Shown here piece after piece: positions 56,665-64,000 of a stretch of DNA of 64,000 nucleotides. A model generated the notes under the pieces. The model made no database searches and was not told the DNA's origin. It saw only the letters and a program-made list of their open reading frames with translations. A program made the position numbers and the translations under genes. This stretch comes from Dyadobacter diqingensis (GTDB taxonomy: Bacteria; Bacteroidota; Bacteroidia; Cytophagales; Spirosomataceae), in assembly GCF_024220585.1 (NCBI RefSeq), contig NZ_JAMXKF010000003.1:372001-436000 (forward strand), written 5' to 3'. The first letter of the stretch is position 1. The number at the start of each line of letters is the position of its first letter.

Positions 56665-57480
56665 TTATTCGGGCATAGCCGGATTGAAATCTTTGGGTGG
56701 CTCCTGTTCAATGGCTTTTGTGACACGATCAATAATACTGTCGATGGATTCATCCGGCGAAAAGTGCATGGGCGCTTTAAACTGGACGGTGAGCGTGGTA
56801 TTTCTCTTTTTAAATCGTAACCCTTTTTTATCAAATGCCCTTCTGAAACCGTTAATAACAACGGGAATAACGATTGGCTGGTGTTCTTTGATGAGATAAG
56901 CAGTTCCCTTTCTGACTGGTGCAAACGGTTTGGTAGTACCCTGCGGAAAACTTACAACCCAGCCATGTTTAAGTCCCATGCCAATTTTATCCTGCGCGGA
57001 GTTATCAAGTTGCCTTTTTACATTTTCACCGTTGGCACGCCAGGAACGATCAATCGTGATGGCTCCGCCAATGCTAAAAAGTTTTGGAAGAATGCCTTCT
57101 TTCATCGTTTCGGAAGCCGCTACGTAATAACATCTTGCTCTGGGCGAGAACAGGTAAAAAGGGGGAGAAATGGTATCCTTATACCCCCATTTTGTGGCAC
57201 AAAAAATGTGGTAAAAAGCGATAACATCTGCGAAATAAGTCTGGTGGTTTGATAAAAATATAACGCCGTGGTCGGGAAGATCCACCAACTGTTCACTGCC
57301 CGTGATCCGGATTTTGTTGACAGCCGTATAGCGATAATAGGTAAACCATCCGATCACAAAAATGAAAAAACGTTTAATGCTCAGGAAATTGCCGAAAGGG
57401 TCCTTTTCGAAAAGTCCCAGAAAATCAAATCGTGCCAGCCAGGACGGGAGTGCACTGAATATACTTTTTTTTGAATTCAT
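56665..57480 (-). CDS. 1-acyl-glycerol-3-phosphate acyltransferase-like protein
   Basis: 271 residues, PlsC-like. Acyltransferase motif I is FLSNHQTYFADVIAF (NHxxxxD). Motif III is VVSFPQGTTKPFAPVRKGTAYL, where most relatives have FPEGT. The central segment VAASETMKEGILPKLFSIGGAITIDR (given in part) is also typical. It likely esterifies lysophosphatidate or another acceptor at the inner membrane. The E-to-Q exchange in motif III may alter catalysis, or the protein may use another acceptor. Confidence 0.88.
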   Translation of the reverse strand: MNSKKSIFSALPSWLARFDFLGLFEKDPFGNFLSIKRFFIFVIGWFTYYRYTAVNKIRITGSEQLVDLPDHGVIFLSNHQTYFADVIAFYHIFCATKWGYKDTISPPFYLFSPRARCYYVAASETMKEGILPKLFSIGGAITIDRSWRANGENVKRQLDNSAQDKIGMGLKHGWVVSFPQGTTKPFAPVRKGTAYLIKEHQPIVIPVVINGFRRAFDKKGLRFKKRNTTLTVQFKAPMHFSPDESIDSIIDRVTKAIEQEPPKDFNPAMPE

Positions 57481-57683
57481 GTAGTAAAGTATGGTTCAAT
57501 AAAGCGCGCTTAAAGTTAGGAACCGGTTTTCAAATAGGAATTGATCAGCATGTGTTGTGAATAACGAAGGTAAGATATAAAGAGAATCTTATATTTAATA
57601 AAATAACCAGACCACAAAAATGACTGTAACCAAAACGATGTTTTTCAGTCATAACAGTATTGAGGAACTATTGGCATGATTCT

Positions 57684-57714
57684 TTGATTAACGTTCAATA
57701 CTTACTTAATTTTG
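57684..57714 (+). promoter_or_regulatory. Bacteroidota-type housekeeping promoter of the M48 gene
   Basis: TTG (57684-57686, in CTTTG) is followed after 20 bp by TAATTTTG (57707-57714), a full match to TAnnTTTG. It lies 33 bp upstream of the ATG at 57747. Confidence 0.55.
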
Positions 57715-57746
57715 ACCTACTCACTAACAAAAATTACCCATATTTT

Positions 57747-59195
57747 ATGAATATTAAGTATCAGACACACATACTTGCTTGTTTTCTGGCAGCCGGAGTT
57801 TTTTCGGGCTGTTCTAAAAATCCTGTGACAGGAAAAAATGAGATTATTTTTATGTCGCCGGAAAAGGAAAAAGCTTTGGGAGCTGAATCACATCCTTCTG
57901 TGGTAGCATCCATGGGATTGTATGACGATAAAAACCTGACTGCCTTTATTAATGAAAAAGGGAAAGCGATGGGCAAGATTTCACATCGCCCCGATGTAAC
58001 CTATCAGTTTTTTATCGTAGACTCACCTGTTGTTAACGCGTTCGCCGTACCAGGTGGATATGTTTATTTCACGCGCGGTATTATGGCACATTTTAATAAT
58101 GAAGCAGAATTTGCTGGTGTTTTAGGCCATGAAATTGGGCATATTACAGCGCGCCACTCTGCTAGCCAACAAACGAAACAGGTATTTACACAAAGCGCTC
58201 TGCTCGTAGGATCGGTTTTTGCACCGAGTATATCGGATCTGGCTTCCCAGGGATTGGGCTTAGTGTTGTTAAAATACAGCCGCGATCATGAAAGTCAGTC
58301 TGATGAACTGGGGGTAGATTATTCCAGTAAGATCGGATATGACGCACACCAAATGGCCGATTTCTTCGGTACCTTGAAAAGAATCAGTGAAAAAGCCGGG
58401 CAAAGCATTCCTACTTTCCAGTCGACGCACCCGGATCCGGGCAACCGCCAGGTGAAGGTGGAGCAGCTTGCCACCTCTTACCAGTCGGCACATCAGGCTA
58501 AATATAATGTGAACCGGGATGTTTATCTGCGCCGGATTGAAGGCCTTATTTATGGTGTCGATCCAAAACAGGGATTTGTTGAAGGCGGGCAGTTTTATCA
58601 CCCAGAGTTAAAATTCCAATTCCCGGTACCAGCCGACTGGCAGTCGGAAAATACACCGGCGCAATTCCAGATGGCTTCCAAAGATGGCAAAGCGATGATG
58701 CTTTTCACACTGGCGGAGGGGAAAACACTGGATGAGGCCGCACAGACGGTGATCAAGAATTATAGTCTTCAGGTTTCTGAAAACAATAAAACAACCATTA
58801 ACGGAAATCCTGCCATTGCTTTGGTTGCGAAACAGGTGGCACAAGGGCAAACTGCTCCGGCCGCAAATGCAGCGCAGGTTGCAAGCTGGCTTATTCAGTA
58901 CAACGGTACTATTTATGCTATTCACGGCGTAGCTGCAAGTACGGATTTTGGGTCGAATTTCAATCAGTTCAAATCAGTTGCACAAGGATTTAAGGCGTTG
59001 ACTGATCCTTCAAAGCTTAACAGGGAAGCTGATCGTATCAGAATTAAGACAGCACAAAATGATGGTACATTGCGGGATGCCTTAAAGGGAGCCAATATGC
59101 CTGACAGCAAACTGGACGATCTGGCGATTCTTAACGGAATGGCTTTGACCGACAAGATTACCAAAGGGACGCTTTTCAAAACTTTGAATAAATAA
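57747..59195 (+). CDS. M48 family metalloprotease lipoprotein
   Basis: 482 residues from the ATG at 57747. A lipoprotein signal (HILACFLAAGVFSGC, lipobox FSGC) leads into an M48 domain with VLGHEIGHITARHS (HEIGH zinc motif). The third ligand is in HESQSDELGVDY. The C-terminal ~200 residues are an extra domain (FQFPVPADWQSENTPAQFQM) frequently fused to M48 enzymes of this kind (cf. BepA-like proteases). It is anchored to a membrane, facing the periplasm, where M48 enzymes clear misfolded outer-membrane proteins. A strong consensus promoter precedes it. Confidence 0.9.
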   Translation: MNIKYQTHILACFLAAGVFSGCSKNPVTGKNEIIFMSPEKEKALGAESHPSVVASMGLYDDKNLTAFINEKGKAMGKISHRPDVTYQFFIVDSPVVNAFAVPGGYVYFTRGIMAHFNNEAEFAGVLGHEIGHITARHSASQQTKQVFTQSALLVGSVFAPSISDLASQGLGLVLLKYSRDHESQSDELGVDYSSKIGYDAHQMADFFGTLKRISEKAGQSIPTFQSTHPDPGNRQVKVEQLATSYQSAHQAKYNVNRDVYLRRIEGLIYGVDPKQGFVEGGQFYHPELKFQFPVPADWQSENTPAQFQMASKDGKAMMLFTLAEGKTLDEAAQTVIKNYSLQVSENNKTTINGNPAIALVAKQVAQGQTAPAANAAQVASWLIQYNGTIYAIHGVAASTDFGSNFNQFKSVAQGFKALTDPSKLNREADRIRIKTAQNDGTLRDALKGANMPDSKLDDLAILNGMALTDKITKGTLFKTLNK

Positions 59196-59242
59196 AACTG
59201 TCTGCGGCGAGACGCAGCGTCTGATTTTACGTCGAAAGACTG

Positions 59243-59299
59243 ATACAAAACAAACCACTTGTATTACTGAGGATTCAGTTATGCAAGTGGTTTTTGTAT
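59243..59299 (+). terminator. Terminator after the M48 gene
   Basis: The core stem AAACCACTTG/CAAGTGGTTT is extended by the outer ATACAAAA/TTTTTGTAT arms and ends in T-rich DNA. A smaller perfect dyad AGACGC-A-GCGTCT lies just before it at 59210-59222. Confidence 0.75.
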
Positions 59300-59338
59300 T
59301 AACGGTGAACCGAAATTAGGTAAACGCATTCGTAAGTC

Positions 59339-60274
59339 ATGCGCAGGAAAAACGATATCTTATTAAAAAGTGCCTTCGAAGAGGCATTTTCAGAATTGCT
59401 GTATTTCTTTTTCAAAGATGCTGCCGATATTTTTGACTTGTCGCGCGACTTTGAATTTATGGATAAGGAGCTGTCGGAGCTTTTCCCGGAAATTGAGAAA
59501 AAGGGCGGTAGCCGTTTTGTCGATATGCTGGTAAAAACATTCCTTAAAAATGGAAACGAAGAATGGATTCTGGTGCATATCGAAATACAGGACGGGGCAA
59601 CGAAGAACTTTCCTAAAAGAATGTTTCAATATTATTACCGAATACTGGATCGTTTTGAAGTGGAAGTGGCGGCGTTGGCGGTCTTTACGGGCGGTATAAA
59701 TCAAAAGAGCGTTGCACAATACCGTAATGACTTTCTGGGAACAAAAATTGTCTACGAATATAATGTCTACCATATCCTGGATCATACCGAAGAACAATTG
59801 TTAACGATGGACAATCGTTTTGCATTGGTGATTCTGGCAGCGCAGAAAGCACTGCTGGCTAGTAAAATTCCCGAGGCTGAGCTGGCGGAACAAAGACTGA
59901 CCATTGCCCGAGCTCTTATTGGAAGCAAGCGATATGATATTGAAGAAATCAGGCGTTTTTTGTTTTTTCTTAAAACGTTTATTAGAATAGAAAATCCTGA
60001 AATAAATAGTAATTTTGATAGTGAGGTAGAAATATTAACTGGAAACGAGAAAGTTATGGGTATTATAGAGGCTATAAAGGTGATAACCTTGGAGGAGGGA
60101 ATTGAAAAGGGGATTGTGCAAGGGATTGAAACAGGTGCTCAAAATAAAACTTATGAGTTTGTTGAAAACCTTTTACTTAACACCGATTTTGATATTCCGA
60201 AAATTGCTGCACTTGCCAATACTACGCAGTCTTTTGTCAAAAAAGTAAAAACAGATATAGGACAAGAGTTTTAA
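59339..60274 (+). CDS. Rpn-like (recombination-promoting nuclease/transposase-like) protein
   Basis: 311 residues. The N-terminal pattern is NDILLKSAFEEAFSELLYFF, with the FVDMLVKTFLKNGNEEWILVHIEIQDGATKNFPKRMFQYYYRI block (read by its core VDMLVKT...ILVHIEIQ). The D-x-L-V-K and I-E-I-Q half-sites match the PD-(D/E)xK-type nuclease pattern of Rpn/DUF4351-type families, with the acidic residues intact. The C-terminal ~90 residues vary and end in a coiled, basic tail. Such genes act in general DNA recombination or serve as nuclease-like elements. It is flanked by terminators and stands alone. Confidence 0.75.
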   Translation: MRRKNDILLKSAFEEAFSELLYFFFKDAADIFDLSRDFEFMDKELSELFPEIEKKGGSRFVDMLVKTFLKNGNEEWILVHIEIQDGATKNFPKRMFQYYYRILDRFEVEVAALAVFTGGINQKSVAQYRNDFLGTKIVYEYNVYHILDHTEEQLLTMDNRFALVILAAQKALLASKIPEAELAEQRLTIARALIGSKRYDIEEIRRFLFFLKTFIRIENPEINSNFDSEVEILTGNEKVMGIIEAIKVITLEEGIEKGIVQGIETGAQNKTYEFVENLLLNTDFDIPKIAALANTTQSFVKKVKTDIGQEF

Positions 60275-60299
60275 CGCTGATTCCTTTATTTAGATAAGA

Positions 60300-60342
60300 A
60301 TCGTAAAACCACATCACACAAAGTTGAATGTGATTTTACGAT
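60300..60342. terminator. Bidirectional terminator between Rpn-like and DUF4965 genes
   Basis: ATCGTAAAACCACAT (60300-60314) pairs with ATGTGATTTTACGAT (60328-60342) with one mismatch. The two flanking genes converge on it. Confidence 0.75.
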
Positions 60343-60354
60343 CCAATATCAGGC

Positions 60355-62841
60355 CTATTTTAATTTTCTTTCGAGAACCTTCATATAATAACCTCCTACT
60401 ACCGAGCGGGCACGGAAACCGACAGACTTTCCGTCCTTTGTTTCATGCCAGTCAGAAAGCGGAATGCGATCAGGTGTTTTTGTTGCGAAACGATAAACCG
60501 GCTGAATGAAAGCTTCGAAATCCTTTTGATTGTCAGCCAATGTCGCCGTCCAGATAATCCAGTCAGATTTGGTGTAGGTTTTGCGGCTGTCGAGCGGAAG
60601 ACCGAATGTCAGCTGTTTTTTCAGGTAGTAGTTAATTTCCTTTTTCGCCACTTCTTTTGGGAATACATTCAAATCCAAAAGTTTGTCCCAAACCAGATTA
60701 TACTTCTGGCTCCATGTGCCTTTTTTATCAAAAGTCAGAGCATAGTGATCGCCGTCATTGGCCATCTGGATCCATTTCTGAGCGAATTCTTTAACCAGCG
60801 CATTAACCTCTGCCGCTTCTTTTGTTTCACCTAGCTGCTCAGCCAGTTTAGCATAACAGGCCAGTCCCATAATGGCTTTGATCGACAAATTGGTATTACG
60901 GGCCAAATGTCCTGCAAAATCATCCGTGCAAAGCTGATTTGAGGGATCAAAACCTTCTTTCTTTAGGTAATTGGCCCAGATGCTCAGCGTCTTCCAGTGT
61001 TTTTTGGCAAAGTCGGTATTTTGTTCGGTTTTGGAAACGGCGTAGGTCAGGATCAACATGTTTCCGGATTCCTCAACCGGCATATCTTCACCGTAGGTCT
61101 GCCCGTTTGCGAGTGGATAAGTACCCACATCATGCGCTGCAAACGGTTTTGTCCATTTCCCACTTTCAGAATAATAGAAAATCGGTTCCATCATTCCTTT
61201 CAGGAGTGTCGGGTTGTAAACAAGAAAGAGCGGTGCAGAAGGATAGGTTATATCGACCGTGCCAATGGACCCATTGCTAAAATTTTCCTTTGACAGAAAT
61301 AGCGGGGTATTATCAGGACCTGCCACTAATTTATGTGCAGCAATGGCCTGGCGGTAGGCCATCACACACAGGTCTGCATACGTTTTTCCGCCGGCTTTAA
61401 GAGCGTCGCCGTAAATTTTCGTGTCAACAGCCTCGCATGCTGAAACAATTTGGCTGAAATTAGCCTCAGCATCTTTTAATTCTCCCTGAATGGTTTTATC
61501 GCCATTTTTATTCCACCATGGCAACAAGTTTTTTCCGAAGTACTGGACCGAAAATTCGTCGTCATAGCCGATCATGACATGATTCGAACTGGGTTGGCTG
61601 CTTACTTTTCCGACGTCAGTCACAATGGCCATCGCGCGGTCTCCACCGGTACCAATTACTGCCATGTTCATTTGATCCAGTTCACCTTTCTCTGCAAAGT
61701 TTTTGATCAAACCGGTTGGTGTCCCCAACCCGGCGCTGAGCACCGACTTTTCATGAGCGGCCAGATAAGCATAACCCCAGTCGATGCGGACATCATCGCC
61801 TTTGCGCTGCAAAACCTTCTGGTCCAGACTTCCAATCGACAGCGTGACCAGATCGCCGTCTTTACCTTTGCGCTCCGTTACTTCCTGCGTGCCCTCATGT
61901 ACTGCCAGAAGACCGGAAACGGAGGTGAGGAGTTGAACTTCATGCGTTTTTCCATCGGTAGCGCGGACGTCATAAATGATATAATTAACCGGCCGGGATA
62001 ACAAGGCAAGGTTATCCATAAGTAACGGTGCAACAAAACGGGTTCTGATATGGACTGGCCCCGCGTCAAATTCATAAATGCTCTGTGTAGCCGTCATTTT
62101 GAAGTTGGCCTGTTTGGTATTCAGGATCACTTCTGAACCTTTCGGAGCCAGCTCATCCGTTAATCCGATATCGATATAACCTGGCCCTGCTCCATTTTTG
62201 CAATAGGCGGCCAGTACATTTTTTCCTTTTTTAAGCGTTTTTTTCGCAGCTGCATTTATTCCTTTGATCTCGTAATCCGCCGTAAAACAGTTGGTGCAAT
62301 TGTAGGCCAGAACACCATTGATGTAAACCGTCACGTCGTCATCGTGAAATATGTTCAGACCTATTTTTTCAAAATTTACATTATCCAGTGTAAACTCTCG
62401 GCGGTACCAGACCTCCTTTGGAAACTCGGTGCCGGATTTGAGCATGGCGTCATTTCTGTCCTTTGTCCCAAAGGGTGCCTTTCCGGTTTTCCAGTCGATA
62501 GCTTTGAAATTTGCTTTAAACCAGTCAGCCGCTGGTTTGGTTATCGTATAGGATGCATCATAGTTTTCTGTTTTGGCAGTGGGAACAACGGTTTTTAAAA
62601 CAGGCGTCGGTGCACCCATAAACCGGTAAGTTTTGCCATCGACGCGAACAAGCCCGTCAATCGGATTGGGTTTGCCGGTCCAGTGTCTGGTGGAAGAGCC
62701 GGTAAGCTGGTCACCAAAAGACCATACACTGGTGTAAGGATCGATGGTGATCAGGGGAACTGCCGGCGGATGGAAATCCTGTGCAAAACAGGAATAAAAT
62801 CCGCAAAGCAAAAGCGTCGCGAAAGACCAGCGTTTATTCAT
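60355..62841 (-). CDS. DUF4965 / glutaminase-like secreted protein
   Basis: 828 residues. A signal peptide (SFATLLLCGFYSCFAQ) is followed by an N-terminal beta domain with FHPPAVPLITIDPYTSVWSF (DUF5127/DUF4964-type start). A middle domain contains the carbohydrate-binding-like segment ILNTKQANFKMTATQSIYEF and the C-terminal (alpha/alpha) region holds DDFAGHLARNTNLSIKAIMGL and YTKSDWIIWTATLADNQKDF. This order matches the DUF4965/GtaA glutaminase family common in Bacteroidota and fungi. A hydrolase acting on polypeptides or glycans outside the cytoplasm is plausible; no substrate can be assigned. It converges with the Rpn-like gene. Confidence 0.85.
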   Translation of the reverse strand: MNKRWSFATLLLCGFYSCFAQDFHPPAVPLITIDPYTSVWSFGDQLTGSSTRHWTGKPNPIDGLVRVDGKTYRFMGAPTPVLKTVVPTAKTENYDASYTITKPAADWFKANFKAIDWKTGKAPFGTKDRNDAMLKSGTEFPKEVWYRREFTLDNVNFEKIGLNIFHDDDVTVYINGVLAYNCTNCFTADYEIKGINAAAKKTLKKGKNVLAAYCKNGAGPGYIDIGLTDELAPKGSEVILNTKQANFKMTATQSIYEFDAGPVHIRTRFVAPLLMDNLALLSRPVNYIIYDVRATDGKTHEVQLLTSVSGLLAVHEGTQEVTERKGKDGDLVTLSIGSLDQKVLQRKGDDVRIDWGYAYLAAHEKSVLSAGLGTPTGLIKNFAEKGELDQMNMAVIGTGGDRAMAIVTDVGKVSSQPSSNHVMIGYDDEFSVQYFGKNLLPWWNKNGDKTIQGELKDAEANFSQIVSACEAVDTKIYGDALKAGGKTYADLCVMAYRQAIAAHKLVAGPDNTPLFLSKENFSNGSIGTVDITYPSAPLFLVYNPTLLKGMMEPIFYYSESGKWTKPFAAHDVGTYPLANGQTYGEDMPVEESGNMLILTYAVSKTEQNTDFAKKHWKTLSIWANYLKKEGFDPSNQLCTDDFAGHLARNTNLSIKAIMGLACYAKLAEQLGETKEAAEVNALVKEFAQKWIQMANDGDHYALTFDKKGTWSQKYNLVWDKLLDLNVFPKEVAKKEINYYLKKQLTFGLPLDSRKTYTKSDWIIWTATLADNQKDFEAFIQPVYRFATKTPDRIPLSDWHETKDGKSVGFRARSVVGGYYMKVLERKLK

Positions 62842-62973
62842 TAGCGTGAGTTTTTTATAGTTTAAAACGTTTTAGCAATTGATTTAGGACGGAAAGCTAA
62901 TAAGATGAATTTTCAATCCGGCGGTATTAATCCTAAATCTCAAAACTTTTTTTCGCTTTCTCACAAATAAAAC

Positions 62974-63004
62974 GTGGTTCTATCGCCAGAGACAACAGAA
63001 CCAC
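62974..63004 (-). terminator. Terminator after the DsbD-like gene
   Basis: GTGGTTCT (62974-62981) pairs perfectly with AGAACCAC (62997-63004) across 15 bases, about 47 bp past the stop of the DsbD-like gene. On the minus strand a T-run follows. Confidence 0.65.
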
Positions 63005-63051
63005 CTTAAAATTTCGTACTTTAAAAGTTATCCCTGGCCGGGATTAACGCA

Positions 63052-64000
63052 TTATAATTTCTTAAAAGCTGTTTTCGCGCTTTCAAGGAAAGTAACAAAG
63101 TGAGCGGGATTAAGGTCATAATTTTTGGGTGCAACCAGCAGATTTCCTTCCTGGTCAACGATGCAATAATGTGGCTGCGCATTGTTATTGTACTTCACAA
63201 TCTGCAAATCTGCATTTTGTGCACCGATGGTTTTCTTTACTTTGTTATCATATTTGGATGTATACCATTCTGATTCAGATAATTCGGTTTTGTCATCCAC
63301 ATACAAAGCGGCGATTACAAAGTCATTCTGAAGGCGTTTTAAAACTTCCGGATCAGACCACACACGGGCTTCCATTTCACGGCAATTGACACAGCCATGC
63401 CCTGTAAAATCAATGAAAACAGGCTTATTAACCTTTTTCGCATAGGCCTGTGCTTCTTTAATATCAAAGAAACCGTCCAGTTCGTGTGGTAAATGGAACA
63501 GGTCTGCATATTTTTTTGTGACACTAGACGAACCAGCAGGAGCCACACCGACGCCTCTTTTGCTCAGATCAAAGTCTATCGTCGACTGCGGGGGCAAATA
63601 ACCCGCCAAAGCTTTCAAAGGGGCACCCCACATGCCCGGAAGCATATAGATAACAAAAGTGAACGTGATGATGGATAAAAGAATTCTCGGTACGCTGACA
63701 CGCTCCACCGGAGAGTCGTGCGGAGTCAGAATTTTCCCCAACAGATAAAATCCTAACATGGAGAATATTACGATCCAGAAAGCAAGGTAAACTTCACGGT
63801 CGAGTAAGCGCCAGTGGTATACCTGATCTGCGATACTGAGGAATTTAAGTGCGAGAGCCAGTTCGAGGAAACCCAGGACAACTTTGACCGTATTTAACCA
63901 TCCACCCGATTTTGGCAGTGATTTAAGCCATTGAGGGAAAAGGGCAAATAAGGTAAAAGGTATGGCAAAAGCGGAAGAAAAAGCGGCCATCCCGACGATA
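63052..64000 (-). CDS. DsbD-like cytochrome c biogenesis/thiol:disulfide transporter, C-terminal part
   Basis: The 5' end lies beyond the window; about 316 residues are visible. Several membrane helices (LNTVKVVLGFLELALALKFL, LAFWIVIFSMLGFYLLGKIL, RILLSIITFTFVIYMLPGMW) are followed from about residue 195 of the visible part by a thioredoxin-like domain with the redox motif TGHGCVNCREMEARVW (CVNC). It ends in DQEGNLLVAPKNYDLNPAHF. This matches DsbD/CcdA-thioredoxin proteins that carry reducing power from the cytoplasm to periplasmic substrates. Whether an N-terminal periplasmic DsbD domain is present cannot be seen. The 200 bp beyond its stop hold only a terminator. Confidence 0.88.
   Translation of the reverse strand, partial: IVGMAAFSSAFAIPFTLFALFPQWLKSLPKSGGWLNTVKVVLGFLELALALKFLSIADQVYHWRLLDREVYLAFWIVIFSMLGFYLLGKILTPHDSPVERVSVPRILLSIITFTFVIYMLPGMWGAPLKALAGYLPPQSTIDFDLSKRGVGVAPAGSSSVTKKYADLFHLPHELDGFFDIKEAQAYAKKVNKPVFIDFTGHGCVNCREMEARVWSDPEVLKRLQNDFVIAALYVDDKTELSESEWYTSKYDNKVKKTIGAQNADLQIVKYNNNAQPHYCIVDQEGNLLVAPKNYDLNPAHFVTFLESAKTAFKKL

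Noticed and set aside
59339..60274. Complete mobile element around the Rpn-like gene
   Set aside because: No terminal inverted repeats, target duplication or other transposition gene was found next to it.

Overview
The window reads as chromosomal DNA of an aerobic, environmental member of the Bacteroidota, most likely order Cytophagales near Dyadobacter or Spirosoma. This is inferred from the gene content: a type IX secretion (T9SS) C-terminal sorting domain, Bacteroidota-type ECF sigma factors, DUF5777, DUF6702, DUF4965 and DUF349 proteins, the order rpmF-plsX-fabH-efp-accB-accC, few Shine-Dalgarno sites and at least one promoter matching the TTG/TAnnTTTG consensus. No tRNA, rRNA, CRISPR array, IS element or prophage was seen.

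Layout. Positions 1-9008 hold a truncated PD40 protein, a LOG-family enzyme, Mpl, a T9SS-exported glycosidase, EttA, a DUF349 protein and a LacI-type regulator. Positions 9009-14885 form a hexuronate catabolic block: ECF sigma factor, uxuA, uxaC, kdgK and a KDPG aldolase. A related gene, uxaB, lies apart at 21695-23185. Positions 14903-19113 hold a candidate lipoprotein toxin with a small overlapping partner gene, a Uma2 nuclease-fold protein and a PIF1-like helicase. Positions 19293-31680 are mostly housekeeping or envelope genes: a secreted hydrolase, a DUF3784 protein, Lon, a DUF6702 protein, RseP, a membrane-anchored MutS-like ATPase and an ABC exporter.

Positions 31681-36434 are the most distinctive region. 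A small gene that looks frameshifted precedes an ECF sigma factor, which overlaps a protein with a cytoplasmic anti-sigma-like head, one membrane helix, a long linker and an outer-membrane barrel. A Rieske lipoprotein, a DUF5777 barrel and a YceI protein follow as a tight operon. Positions 36453-44494 hold a GH2 beta-galactosidase with an extremely basic tail, coaX, a gamma-glutamylcyclotransferase-like protein, a conserved protein of unknown function behind stacked palindromes, and a Tat-exported oxidoreductase.

Positions 44600-52579 contain a small lipoprotein, the fatty-acid and translation cluster on the minus strand with terminator-like hairpins inside it, a NeuD-like acyltransferase and a small barrel protein. 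Positions 52690-64000 hold M61 and M48 peptidases, a PHP-like phosphoesterase, a TIGR01777 epimerase, an acyltransferase, an Rpn-like nuclease, a DUF4965 glutaminase-like protein and the C-terminal part of a DsbD-like thiol reductase.

Taken together the window supports uptake and breakdown of plant-type sugars and uronates (GH2, T9SS glycosidase, UxaC/UxuA/UxaB/KdgK/KDPG aldolase), envelope stress sensing (two ECF systems, RseP, Lon, M48) and lipid synthesis. The two parts most worth following up are the candidate toxin/immunity pair and the sigma factor/dual-membrane regulator locus.
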